Source: JASHPR01 sp963795055 (GTDB lineage Bacteria > Actinomycetota > Actinomycetes > Streptosporangiales > Streptosporangiaceae). From it: DNA of 64,000 nucleotides. Below are positions 34,626-42,885 of the stretch, in pieces; the first letter of the stretch is position 1; the number at the start of each line of letters is the position of its first letter. The notes below the pieces were generated by a model, which worked only from the letters and a program-made list of their open reading frames with translations, had not been told where the DNA came from and did no database searches. A program made the position numbers and the translations under genes. The stretch is from the NCBI GenBank assembly GCA_963795055.1, contig CAWCGJ010000023.1, positions 1-64,000 of the forward strand, in the 5' to 3' direction.

Positions 34626-35861
34626 GTGGCCGCACCGGACATCCCGCCTGGCTTTGACTTCACCGACCCCGACATCTACACCACCCGGGTGCCAGCTGAG
34701 GAGCTCGCCGAGCTGCGCCGTGCGGCACCGGTCTGGTGGGTCACGCAGCGCCGCGGCTCCGCCGGGTTCGACGACGACGGCTACTGGGCCGTCACCCGGC
34801 ATGCCGACATCCTGGCCGTCTCGAAGACCCCGGACGTCTACTCGTCCTGGGAGAACACCGCGCTGATCCGCCTGCAGGAGGGTATCGACCGCGGGGCCAT
34901 CGAGATGCAGCGGATCATCCTGCTCAACATGGACCCGCCCGACCACACCAAGCTGCGCGGCATCGTCTCGCGCGGCTTCACCCCCCGGGCCATCGGAAAC
35001 CTGCGCCAGGCCCTCACCGAACGCGCCGAGCGCATCGTGGCCGCGGCGCTCGAAACCGGTACCGGAGACTTCGTCCCCGACATCGCGATGGAGCTGCCGC
35101 TGCAGGCGATCAGCGAGCTGCTCGGCGTCCCGCAGGAGGACCGGGGCAAGATCTTCTCCTGGTCGAACCGGATGATCGGCTATGACGAGCGGACCCTGGA
35201 TGAAGAGGACGACGGGATGGTCGCGGCCACCGAGATCCTCGGCTACAGCCTGGCCATGGCCGAGGAGCGCCGGGCCTGCCCCCGCGACGACATCGTCACG
35301 AAGCTGATCAGCGCCGAGATCGACGGGCACCACCTGTCCGACGACGAGTTCGGCTTCTTCGTGCTGATGCTGGCCGTGGCGGGCAACGAGACCACCCGCA
35401 ACGCCATCGCGCACGGCATGCTCGCCTTCCTCGACCACCCCGAGCAGTGGGAGCTGTTCAAGGCCTCGCGCCCGGACACCGCCGCGGACGAGATCGTCCG
35501 CTGGGCCACCCCGATCACGGTGTTCCAGCGCACCGCGACCCAGGACACGACCCTCGGCGGCCAGGAGATCAAGGCAGGCCAGCGCGTCGGCCTGTTCTAC
35601 CGGTCGGCCAACTTCGACGAGGAGGTCTTCGACCAGCCCGAGCGGTTCGACATCGGTCGCGACCCGAACCCCCACCTCGGCTACGGCGGCTACGGTACGC
35701 ACTACTGCCTGGGCGCCAACCTGGCCAAGCTGGAGATCGAGCTGATCTTCAACGCGATCGCCGACGCCATGCCGGGCATCGCCAAGGCCGGCGAGCCGGT
35801 CCGGCTGCGCTCGGGCTGGATCAACGGCATCAAGCGCCTCCCGGTCAGCTACCGCGGCTGA
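34626..35861 (+). CDS. cyp125: Cytochrome P450 CYP125 (sterol C26/27 hydroxylase)
   Basis: A 411-residue P450, intact. It opens PPGFDFTDPDIYTTRVP, has HTKLRGIVSRGFTPRAIG, the I-helix VAGNETTRNAIAHGML, the ExxR helix DEIVRWATP and the heme-binding GYGGYGTHYCLGANLA with Cys361. Many stretches match CYP125A1 nearly word for word (for example ELPLQAISELLGVPQEDRGK, YRSANFDEEVF). CYP125 oxidises the terminal methyl of cholest-4-en-3-one to the acid, the first side-chain step. GTG 34626 follows GGGAGG. The KstR box upstream gives steroid-inducible expression. Confidence 0.94.
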   Translation: MAAPDIPPGFDFTDPDIYTTRVPAEELAELRRAAPVWWVTQRRGSAGFDDDGYWAVTRHADILAVSKTPDVYSSWENTALIRLQEGIDRGAIEMQRIILLNMDPPDHTKLRGIVSRGFTPRAIGNLRQALTERAERIVAAALETGTGDFVPDIAMELPLQAISELLGVPQEDRGKIFSWSNRMIGYDERTLDEEDDGMVAATEILGYSLAMAEERRACPRDDIVTKLISAEIDGHHLSDDEFGFFVLMLAVAGNETTRNAIAHGMLAFLDHPEQWELFKASRPDTAADEIVRWATPITVFQRTATQDTTLGGQEIKAGQRVGLFYRSANFDEEVFDQPERFDIGRDPNPHLGYGGYGTHYCLGANLAKLEIELIFNAIADAMPGIAKAGEPVRLRSGWINGIKRLPVSYRG

Positions 35862-35918
35862 GATCCGCTCTTCTTCGGCCCGCTGGCTCACCGGCTTGTT
35901 TACCTATCCCGGCGGTCC

Positions 35919-37070
35919 TCAGGACGGCGTGCTGGCCACCACCCACATGGAGAAGAACTGCGAGCCGCCGCCGTAGGCGTGGCCCAGGGCGGTGCGGGCC
36001 CCGGGCACCTGGTGGGCGCCGGCCTTGCCCATCACCTGCAGCGCCGCCTCCGCGAACCGGAGCAGCCCGGACGCGCCGATCGGGTTGGAGCTGAGCACGC
36101 CGCCGGACGGGTTGACCGGCAGCCGGCCTCCGAGGGCGGTCTCGCCCGCCTCGGTCAGCCGCCACCCTTCCCCGGCCGCGGCGAAGCCGAGGTTCTCCAG
36201 CCACATGGGCTCGTACCAGGAGAACGGCACGTAGATCTCGGCCACGTCGATCTCGTCCAGTGGATTGGTGATCCCGGCCTGCCGCCACAGCGCCGCGGCG
36301 GCCTCCCGGCCCGCGGCCGGGTCAACGTGGTCCTTGCCCGCGAACATGGTCGGCTCGCTGCGCATCGCGGTGGCCCGGATCCAGGCCACGGGGCCGCTAC
36401 TGGCACGCGCGATGCCCTCGTCGCCGATGACCACCGCGCACGCGCCGTCCGAGGACGGGCAGGTCTCGTCGTACCGGACCGGGTCCCACAGCATGGGCGA
36501 GGCCTGCACCGACTCCAGCGTGATGTCGGCCTGCTGCAGGTGGGCGTACGGGTTGAGGGCGCCGTTGCGCCGGTCCTTGACCGCGACCAGCGCGCCGATG
36601 TGCGCCGGCGCACCGCTGCGGCGGATGTAGGCCCGGATGTGCGGCGCGAAGTACCCGCCCGCGCCGGCCACCACCGGGATGCTGAACGGCGGCGCGATCG
36701 ACAGCGCCCACATGGCGTTGGACTCCGACTGCTTCTCCCACGCCACGGCCAGCACCCGGCGGTGCAGGCCCGCCTGGACCAGGCTGGCCGCCACGTTGCC
36801 GGTCGCGCCACCCACCGAGCCCGCCGTGTGCACCCGCAGCAGCGGCTTGCCGGTTGCGCCGAGCGCGTCCGCGAGGTACAGCTCCGGCATCATCACGCCC
36901 TCGAACAGATCGGGCGCCTTCCCGACCACGACCGCGTCGATGTCGGTGAGCGAGAGGCCCGCGTCCTGCACCGCGCGGTCCGCCGCCTCCCGGCACAGCC
37001 CGGCGATCGACACGTCGGTCCGCTTGGACCGGTGCCGGGTCTGCCCCACCCCCAGAACAGCAGCCTTCAT
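35919..37070 (-). CDS. ltp3: Thiolase-like aldolase Ltp3
   Basis: A 383-residue SCP-X-type thiolase-fold protein: MKAAVLGVGQTRHRSKRTDVSIAGLCREAADRAVQDAGL, VVVGKAPDLFEGVMMPELYLADALG, VAWEKQSESNAMWALS and HAYGGGSQFFSMWVV. The nucleophile region is RVHTAGSVGGA, without a thiolase Cys, as in Ltp proteins, so carbon-carbon cleavage is by retro-aldol chemistry. Ltp3/Ltp4 are needed in Rhodococcus for C24-branched sterol side chains. ATG 37070 overlaps the ltp4 stop. Confidence 0.85.
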   Translation of the reverse strand: MKAAVLGVGQTRHRSKRTDVSIAGLCREAADRAVQDAGLSLTDIDAVVVGKAPDLFEGVMMPELYLADALGATGKPLLRVHTAGSVGGATGNVAASLVQAGLHRRVLAVAWEKQSESNAMWALSIAPPFSIPVVAGAGGYFAPHIRAYIRRSGAPAHIGALVAVKDRRNGALNPYAHLQQADITLESVQASPMLWDPVRYDETCPSSDGACAVVIGDEGIARASSGPVAWIRATAMRSEPTMFAGKDHVDPAAGREAAAALWRQAGITNPLDEIDVAEIYVPFSWYEPMWLENLGFAAAGEGWRLTEAGETALGGRLPVNPSGGVLSSNPIGASGLLRFAEAALQVMGKAGAHQVPGARTALGHAYGGGSQFFSMWVVASTPS

Positions 37071-38122
37071 CGGGACTCCATGACGCACACGAGGTTCTGC
37101 TGGAGCACGGGGCCGCTGGTCGCGTGCCCGAGCGCCCGTCCCGACCGGCCGGACATGATCGCCTGCGCCGCCATCCCGATCCGGGCCAGCCCGGCGGCGA
37201 ACATCGGGTTGCCGCACAGCGCGCCGCCGGAGGGGTTGACGTCCACGCCGTCGCCCAGCCCCAGCGACTCGCGGAGCAGAAGCTCCTGATGGGTGAACGG
37301 CGCATGCAGTTCGGCCACGTCGACCTCCCCTACCGCACAGGCCAACCCCGCGGCGGTCGCGGACGGCACGGCCAGCAGATCCCGCGTGCCCAGCGCGCCC
37401 GAGTCGATCCGGTGCTCGAACCCGGTGATCCAGGCCGGCCGCGCGCACAGCTCCCGGGCCCGGCTCGCGGCCGCGATGATCACCACCGCGGCCCCGTCGC
37501 CGACCGGGGCGCAGTCGTGGGCGCGCAGCGGTTCGGCCACGTAGGGCCGCGCGAGCAACTCGGAGACGGTGACGTCCCCGGACACCTGCGCGTACGGGTT
37601 GGACCGCGCTGCGGCCCGGCTGCGCGCGGCCACCGCCGCCATGTCCTTCTCGGTCCACCGCCCGGCGTCCAGCCCCAGCCGGGCCTGCAGTGCCGCGATC
37701 GACACCGAGTCCGGCCACAGCGGCGCCACTAGGTACGGGTCGAGCTGCAGGGCCAGCACCCGCCGCAGCTGCGCCCCGGACGACTTGCCGAACCCGTAGG
37801 CCAGCGCGATCTCGGCCTCCCCGGTGAGGATCTTCACCCAGGCCTCGTACAGCGCCCACGCGGCGTCCATCTCCACGTGCGATTCCATCGTCGGCGGCAC
37901 CGCGCCGATGGCGTCGACCGCCTGCACGAACGAGAACGCCCGCCCGGCCAGGTAGTCCGAGGATCCCGAGCACCAGAACCCGATGTCGGCCTTGGTCAGC
38001 CCGGTGGCCCCGAATACCTCGGCGAAGATCGGCACGAGCATCTCCACCCCGCCGGTGGTGACGTCCGGGCGCACCCGGCACGGCGACTGCGCGAACCCGA
38101 CCACCGCGACCGGCGATGTCAT
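37067..38122 (-). CDS. ltp4: Thiolase-like aldolase Ltp4
   Basis: A 351-residue thiolase-fold protein starting at ATG 38122: PVAVVGFAQSPCRVRPDVTTGGVEML, GFWCSGSSDYLAGRAFSFVQAVDAIGAVPP, ESHVEMDAAWALYEAWVKILTGEAEIALAYGFGKSS. It is similar to Rv3522. It is sandwiched by ATGA overlaps between the DUF35 gene and ltp3, the order of Rv3521-Rv3522-Rv3523. It probably forms a complex with the DUF35 partner, as Ltp2 does with ChsH2, and cleaves a C24-branched side-chain CoA thioester. Confidence 0.85.
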   Translation of the reverse strand: MTSPVAVVGFAQSPCRVRPDVTTGGVEMLVPIFAEVFGATGLTKADIGFWCSGSSDYLAGRAFSFVQAVDAIGAVPPTMESHVEMDAAWALYEAWVKILTGEAEIALAYGFGKSSGAQLRRVLALQLDPYLVAPLWPDSVSIAALQARLGLDAGRWTEKDMAAVAARSRAAARSNPYAQVSGDVTVSELLARPYVAEPLRAHDCAPVGDGAAVVIIAAASRARELCARPAWITGFEHRIDSGALGTRDLLAVPSATAAGLACAVGEVDVAELHAPFTHQELLLRESLGLGDGVDVNPSGGALCGNPMFAAGLARIGMAAQAIMSGRSGRALGHATSGPVLQQNLVCVMESR

Positions 38123-39048
38123 AGGCACCTCGCGTAGGTCTCGTAGGCCGCGTCCGGCTCCCCGGTCGGCGCGAAGTGGCTGATCCCCGGGTCGTTCCAC
38201 ACCGCCCGGACCCGCATACCCATCCGCACCTCGCCGGGCTCACAGCCGAGGACGAGGTGCTGGAACGCGATGTCCGCCCCGTCCAGCAGCACGGCCGCCG
38301 CCACGTAAGGCGGCGCCACGCGCTGCCCCGGGTAGCCCACGTTCACGATGCAGAACGTGGTCACCGTGCCCGTGTCGGGCAGTTCCACCTCCTCGCGGGT
38401 GGGCACGCCGTCGGCCGGGCACGTGCCCCGGGGCGGCACGTACACCTGCCCGCACACGCCGCACCGCTGCCCGAGCAGCCGGCGGTCGGCCAGCCCGCGC
38501 AGGTAGGCGCTCTCCCCGGGCGAGGCGGTGTGCAGGTAGCTCAGCCGGACCGGCGTGATCGTCCCGGTCACCGTGCCCGCCGTGTCATCCCGGCCGGCCG
38601 TCGGCGCGGGCCCCTCGTACGGCTCGAAGCAGGCGATGTCCCGGATACTGCCGACGCGGCTCGCGGCCCACCGAGCCCGCACCCGCAGGCCGGTCCGCAT
38701 CGCGGCGGCCGACCCCGCGTCCACCGCGTGCAGCATCGCGGTATCCGCGCCGTCCAGCTGGATCAGCGCCCAGGCGAACGGCCCGGCCAGCGGCTGGCCC
38801 TCCAGCGGCTCAGGCATCCAGGACCAGCTGACCACGGTGCCCTCCGGGCTGACCTCGGTCAGCTCGCCCGGCGGCTCGAAGCTCACCGGGTCGTACTCGA
38901 ACGGCGGCGCGTGCACCCGGCCGTCCGCGCCGCGGGCGGCGAGGATGCGCCGCTCGGCCAGGGCGGTCATGAACTGGCTCAGCACCGGCCCGAGCGAGCG
39001 CGTGTAGTCGAACTCGATCTCCAGCGGGGCCTGCAGCGGATGATCCAC
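38119..39048 (-). CDS. DUF35 OB-fold/zinc-ribbon partner of Ltp proteins (Rv3521-like)
   Basis: A 309-residue protein with two DUF35-like parts. Residues ~10-150 have an OB-fold remnant (EGTVVSWSWMPEPL, PFAWALIQLDGADTAMLHAV). Residues ~170-300 have the full zinc ribbon RCGVCGQVYVPPRGTCPADG followed by TGTVTTFCIVNV and an OB-fold. Such proteins bind thiolase-fold enzymes and bring the acyl-CoA. ATG 39048 is 10 bp from a KstR box at 39059-39072. It heads the three-gene operon with ltp4 and ltp3. Confidence 0.85.
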   Translation of the reverse strand: MDHPLQAPLEIEFDYTRSLGPVLSQFMTALAERRILAARGADGRVHAPPFEYDPVSFEPPGELTEVSPEGTVVSWSWMPEPLEGQPLAGPFAWALIQLDGADTAMLHAVDAGSAAAMRTGLRVRARWAASRVGSIRDIACFEPYEGPAPTAGRDDTAGTVTGTITPVRLSYLHTASPGESAYLRGLADRRLLGQRCGVCGQVYVPPRGTCPADGVPTREEVELPDTGTVTTFCIVNVGYPGQRVAPPYVAAAVLLDGADIAFQHLVLGCEPGEVRMGMRVRAVWNDPGISHFAPTGEPDAAYETYARCL

Positions 39049-39058
39049 CCGCCGATTA

Positions 39059-39072
39059 TAGAACGTGTTCTA
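39059..39072. promoter_or_regulatory. KstR operator 1 of the divergent pair
   Basis: TAGAACGTGTTCTA, a perfect palindrome and a perfect KstR consensus, 10 bp upstream of the Rv3521-like start on the minus strand. Confidence 0.93.
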
Positions 39073-39112
39073 GTTGCCGGTCAGGGCCCGGCCCGGTCGC
39101 CTTGTCGCACAG

Positions 39113-39126
39113 TAGAACGTGTTCTA
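39113..39126. promoter_or_regulatory. KstR operator 2 of the divergent pair
   Basis: A second identical TAGAACGTGTTCTA, 54 bp from the first and 11 bp before the plus-strand fadD GTG. The two boxes probably serve the two directions separately. Confidence 0.93.
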
Positions 39127-39137
39127 GATTGGGGCCC

Positions 39138-40685
39138 GTGACTGTCTTGGGCCTGTGGGCCACCGCTGAGGCCGCGCCCGGCCGCACCGCCATTTTTGAA
39201 CCGAACGGCCAGACCGTCAGCTACGCGGAACTAGCCACGCGCTCCGACCAGTACGGACGCGGCCTGCAGGCCCTCGGGCTCGGGCCGGGGGACACCGTGG
39301 CCGGGCTGCTGCCCAACGGCACCGACGCGCTCGCGCTGTTCTTCGCGGCGGCGCAGACCGGGCTGTACGTGGTGCCGGTGAACTGGCACCTGACCGGCGC
39401 CGAGGTGGCCTACATCCTGGCCGACAGCGGCGCCCGGGCCTTCGTGGCCCACGAGCGGTTCGCGGGCGCCGCAGCGGAGGCCGCGGACGCGGCCGGGATC
39501 GATCCCGGGGCCAGGTTCGCCGCGGGTGGGGTGCCGGGGTTCGCGCCGCTGGCCGTGCTCGGCGCGGACGGCGCCGGGCGCCCCGAACCGCGCACGGCGG
39601 GCGCCCCCATGATGTACACCTCGGGCACGTCGGGCCGGCCCAAGGGCGTACGCCGCCCGCTGACCGGCGAGGACCCGGACAAGGTGCCGCCCACGGCCGG
39701 CTGGTTCTTCGGGCTGTTCGGGCTCGCGCCGCTCGACGATCACGTGCACCTGTGCTGCTCGCCGCTGTACCACACCGCGGTGCTGAACTTCGCCACGATC
39801 TCCCTCCAGCTCGGCCACCCTGTCGTGCTGATGGACCACTTCGAGCCGGAGGACCTGCTCGGCCTCGTCGAGCGGCACCGGGTCACCCACACGCACATGG
39901 TGCCCACCCAGTTCCGCCGGCTGCTGGCGCTGCCGCAGCCGGCGCGCGACCGGTACGACGTGTCCTCGCTGCGGTGCGTGATCCACAGCGCCGCGCCCTG
40001 CCCGCCGGACGTCAAGCGCCAGATGATCGACTGGTGGGGTCCGGTGGTGACCGAGTACTACGCGGCCAGCGAGGGCGGCGGCACCGCCATCACCGCCGAG
40101 GAGTGGCTCGCCCGGCCGGGGTCGGTGGGCCGGGCTTGGCTCGGCACCGAGGTGCGGGTGCTCGACGATGAGGGCCGCGACGTCCCGCCCGGCCAGCCCG
40201 GGCTCGTCTACATGCGGATGGGCACCTCGACCTTCGACTACCACCAGGACCAGGAGAAGACTAAGGCCTCGCGGGCCAGGGGCATGTTCACCGTCGGGGA
40301 CATCGGCTACCTCGACGCCGACGGCTACCTGTACCTCTGCGACCGCAAGAGCGACATGATCATCTCCGGCGGGGTGAACATCTACCCGGCCGAGATCGAG
40401 AACGCGCTATCTAGCCACCCAGCCGTCGCTGACGTCGCCGTATTCGGGATCCCGCACGACGACTGGGGCGAGGAGATCAAGGCCGTGGTTCAGCCGGCCG
40501 CCGGGACCGAGCCCGGCCCGGAACTGACCGCCGAGCTACTGGCCTGCCTGGGCGAGCGGGTGGCCCGGTTCAAGCTGCCGCGGACCATCAACTACGTCGC
40601 CGAACTCCCCCGCGACCCCAACGGCAAGCTCTACAAGCGCCGCCTCCGCGACCCCTACTGGGCCGCCCACGACCGGGCCATCTGA
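39138..40685 (+). CDS. Acyl-CoA synthetase (FadD family), KstR-controlled
   Basis: A 515-residue AMP-forming ligase, intact. P-loop MMYTSGTSGRPKGVRR, A5 EYYAASEGGG, A7 GMFTVGDIGYLDADGYLYLCDRKSDMIISGGVNIYPAEIE and the catalytic Lys in NGKLYKRRLRDPYW. I chose GTG 39138, 11 bases after the KstR box; only GGGG is seen as a possible ribosome site, so the message may be leaderless. It does not look like FadD17 or FadD19. It probably activates a sterol side-chain or related acid; the exact substrate is open. Confidence 0.85.
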   Translation: MTVLGLWATAEAAPGRTAIFEPNGQTVSYAELATRSDQYGRGLQALGLGPGDTVAGLLPNGTDALALFFAAAQTGLYVVPVNWHLTGAEVAYILADSGARAFVAHERFAGAAAEAADAAGIDPGARFAAGGVPGFAPLAVLGADGAGRPEPRTAGAPMMYTSGTSGRPKGVRRPLTGEDPDKVPPTAGWFFGLFGLAPLDDHVHLCCSPLYHTAVLNFATISLQLGHPVVLMDHFEPEDLLGLVERHRVTHTHMVPTQFRRLLALPQPARDRYDVSSLRCVIHSAAPCPPDVKRQMIDWWGPVVTEYYAASEGGGTAITAEEWLARPGSVGRAWLGTEVRVLDDEGRDVPPGQPGLVYMRMGTSTFDYHQDQEKTKASRARGMFTVGDIGYLDADGYLYLCDRKSDMIISGGVNIYPAEIENALSSHPAVADVAVFGIPHDDWGEEIKAVVQPAAGTEPGPELTAELLACLGERVARFKLPRTINYVAELPRDPNGKLYKRRLRDPYWAAHDRAI

Positions 40686-40694
40686 GGCGGACCC

Positions 40695-40937
40695 TCAGCC
40701 GGCTGGCGGCAGATCCTCCACCTGCTTCTTGCTCAGGTTGACCTTGATCTCGCCGTCCGCGGCGTCGACCAGGTCCACGGGGACGAGCCGGCCGGGCTGT
40801 GATTCGTGCCTTGGCTCGATGACCAGGTGTGTCACCGTGTGAGCGTCCGGATGGATGACGATGCGGCGCAGCACGCCGCAATCACCGTCCGAGCAGCTGG
40901 CTCTTGTCCCGATCGCGAACTCTGTCTCCTGCGCCAT
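40695..40937 (-). CDS. PRC-barrel-like small protein
   Basis: An 80-residue protein: EFAIGTRASCSDGDCGVLRRIVIHPDAHTVTHLVIEPRHE, then GRLVPVDLVDAADGEIKVNLSKKQVEDLPP. This is the beta-barrel pattern of PRC-barrel proteins (G-x-V/L-x-R-I-V ... V-T-H-L-V-I). ATG 40937 is preceded by AGGGAACC. It sits between the intact fadD 3' end and a second copy of that 3' end (41025-41093). Function unknown; many such proteins bind RNA or are stress-related. Confidence 0.75.
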   Translation of the reverse strand: MAQETEFAIGTRASCSDGDCGVLRRIVIHPDAHTVTHLVIEPRHESQPGRLVPVDLVDAADGEIKVNLSKKQVEDLPPAG

Positions 40938-41024
40938 CGCTGGTTCCCTTCAGGCTGCGGTCGGCCGTCGCCTATCCCGAGCGTAGTCTCGCCGCCTGGC
41001 CTGGCGACACGGCCCGGTCTCGCT

Positions 41025-41093
41025 GACCCCAACGGCAAGCTCTACAAGCGCCGCCTCCGCGACCCCGTTTGGCCGGCCGCGACCGCGCCATCT
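41025..41093 (+). pseudogene. Duplicated 3' end of a fadD gene
   Basis: Bases 41025-41066 are identical to 40614-40655 in the fadD gene (encoding DPNGKLYKRRLRDP). The next ~27 bases are a diverged copy of the last fadD codons, ending ATCTAG where the intact gene has ATCTGA. No upstream part of a ligase remains. It looks like the stub of a lost paralogue or a local duplication. Confidence 0.75.
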
Positions 41094-41104
41094 AGGCTTC
41101 CGCC

Positions 41105-41995
41105 ATGAACCCCGACGACCCGATCGGCGTCCGCTTTCCCAATACGGCCCGTATCTGGAACTACCAGCTCGGCGGCAAGGACAACTTCGCGGTCGACCGG
41201 CAGGCGTCCGACGCGGCCAACGCGATGGTCCGGGGGCTGGGTGTCCCGGCCGGCGCCGACACGGCCGTGGAGAGCCGCCATCTGCTGCAGCGGATGGTCG
41301 ACTACATGCTCGGGCAGGGCGTCCGCCAGTTCCTCGACCTCGGCTCGGGCCTGCCGAACATGGCCAACACCCACCAGGTCGCCCACCGGGTGGCGCCCGA
41401 GGCGCGCATCGTCTACGCGGACGTCGATCCGCTGGTGTCGTCCCATGCCGCCGCGCTGATGGCCGGCCCCAACGTCGTCACGCTCCGGGCGGACCTGCGC
41501 GAACCGGAGCAGGTGCTCGGCGACCCGCAGGTCCGCGACCTGTTCGACTTCGGCCAGCCGGTCGGGATCATGTTCATGTGCGTGCTGCACTGCCTGTGGG
41601 ACAAGGAAGACCCGTGGGGGGTCGTCCGGCAGTTCCGGGACGCGGTGGTGCCGGGCAGCTACCTGGCCCTGAGTCACATGACCGACGAGGCCCATCCGAA
41701 GGCGGCCGAGGGGCTGTTCCGCATGTCCCAGGACCTGCACTGGAATACCCCGCTCATCTCGCGTAGCCGTGCCGACATCGCACGGTTCTTCGACGGGTTC
41801 ACGCTGGTCGAGCCTGGCCTGGTGCGCCCCGCGCAGTGGCGGCCGGACCTGGACAATCCACTCCGCAGGCGCGGCGAGGACGATGACGACGACAAGCCTG
41901 TGCTCCGGCTGATCGTCCCCGAGCCGCCCGAGGATGACACCGGGGCCGCGTGGCACCTGTGCGGGGTCGCCGTCAAGGACCAGCCCGCCGGTTAG
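41105..41995 (+). CDS. Methyltransf_19 (DUF574) SAM-dependent methyltransferase
   Basis: A 296-residue protein of the actinomycete-specific S-adenosyl methyltransferase family: RFPNTARIWNYQLGGKDNFAVDRQA opening, RQFLDLGSGLPNMANTHQVA (SAM loop), IVYADVDPLVSSHAAAL and MCVLHCLWDKEDPW. It ends with VLRLIVPEPPEDDTGAAWHLCGVAVK. These genes are often next to regulators in Streptomyces and relatives; substrates are unknown. It is convergent with echA19, overlapping by four bases, and has no KstR box of its own. Confidence 0.88.
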   Translation: MNPDDPIGVRFPNTARIWNYQLGGKDNFAVDRQASDAANAMVRGLGVPAGADTAVESRHLLQRMVDYMLGQGVRQFLDLGSGLPNMANTHQVAHRVAPEARIVYADVDPLVSSHAAALMAGPNVVTLRADLREPEQVLGDPQVRDLFDFGQPVGIMFMCVLHCLWDKEDPWGVVRQFRDAVVPGSYLALSHMTDEAHPKAAEGLFRMSQDLHWNTPLISRSRADIARFFDGFTLVEPGLVRPAQWRPDLDNPLRRRGEDDDDDKPVLRLIVPEPPEDDTGAAWHLCGVAVKDQPAG

Positions 41996-42816
41996 CGGTC
42001 GCGGAACTCCGGCCGCCGCTTCTCCGCAAACGCGCGCGGGCCCTCCTTGGCGTCCTCGCTGCCGAACACCGCCATGCCCAGGCGTGCTTCCAGCGCGAAC
42101 GCCTCGTTCTCCGGCAGCCCCTCGGTCTCCCGGATGACCCGCAGGATGGCGCGCACCGCGACCGGCCCGTTGGCCGCGATCGCGTCCGCGATCTCCAGCG
42201 CCTTGCCCAGCGCCTGGCCGTCCGGTACCACGTGCCCGATGAGCCCGATCGACAGCGCCTCGGCCGCGGTGATGTGCCGCCCGGTGAGCAGCAGGTCCGC
42301 GGCCACCGTATACGGGATCTGCCGGGGCAGCCGGACGGCCGAACCCCCCAGCGGGAACAGCCCCCACCGTGCCTCCGAGATGCCGAACCGGGCGCTCTGC
42401 CCGGCCACCCGGATGTCGCACGCCTGCAGGATCTCGGTGCCGCCCGCGATCGCCGGGCCCTCCACCGCGGCGATCAGCGGCTTGGTCAGCCGGCGCCCCT
42501 TGAGCAGCGGTTCGATCACCGACAGGTCCAGCTCGCCCATCCGCGAACCTGGATGGTCACTGGTCATCGCCTTGAGGTCCGCGCCGGCACAGAACGCCCC
42601 GCCCGCCCCGGTCAGCACGCAGACCCGGATGCCGGGGTCGCCGTCGGTCATGTCCCAGGCCTGGCGCATCAGCGCCATCATCGGCGCGCTCAGCGCGTTG
42701 CGCGCCTCCGGCCGGTTCATCGTGACGATCAGCACGTGCCCCCGGCGCTCGATCAGCGCGTGCGGTTGCCCCTTACCGGGTACGTCACCGGTACCGTCCA
42801 AACCGGTCGTGGTCAC
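41992..42816 (-). CDS. echA19: Enoyl-CoA hydratase EchA19
   Basis: A 274-residue crotonase-fold enzyme: HVLIVTMNRPEARNALSAPM, oxyanion segments GAGGAFCAGADLKAMT and PAIAGGTEILQACDIRVAG, FGISEARWGLFPLGGSAVRLPRQIPYTVA. EchA19 hydrates the unsaturated steroid side-chain CoA during beta-oxidation. GTG 42816 follows a GGGGG run. It is divergent from fadD19 across a KstR box, the pairing of Rv3516 and Rv3515c in M. tuberculosis. Confidence 0.87.
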   Translation of the reverse strand: MTTTGLDGTGDVPGKGQPHALIERRGHVLIVTMNRPEARNALSAPMMALMRQAWDMTDGDPGIRVCVLTGAGGAFCAGADLKAMTSDHPGSRMGELDLSVIEPLLKGRRLTKPLIAAVEGPAIAGGTEILQACDIRVAGQSARFGISEARWGLFPLGGSAVRLPRQIPYTVAADLLLTGRHITAAEALSIGLIGHVVPDGQALGKALEIADAIAANGPVAVRAILRVIRETEGLPENEAFALEARLGMAVFGSEDAKEGPRAFAEKRRPEFRDR

Positions 42817-42860
42817 GGCCAGTCCCCCTACTTCAGGTATCCGGAAGGCTTGCCCAGAAC

Positions 42861-42874
42861 AGTAACACGTTCTA
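42861..42874. promoter_or_regulatory. KstR operator between echA19 and fadD19
   Basis: AGTAACACGTTCTA matches the KstR consensus at seven of eight fixed positions (the first T is A). It ends 11 bases before the fadD19 ATG and lies 44 bases from the echA19 start. Confidence 0.8.
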
Positions 42875-42885
42875 ATTTCGTTCCC

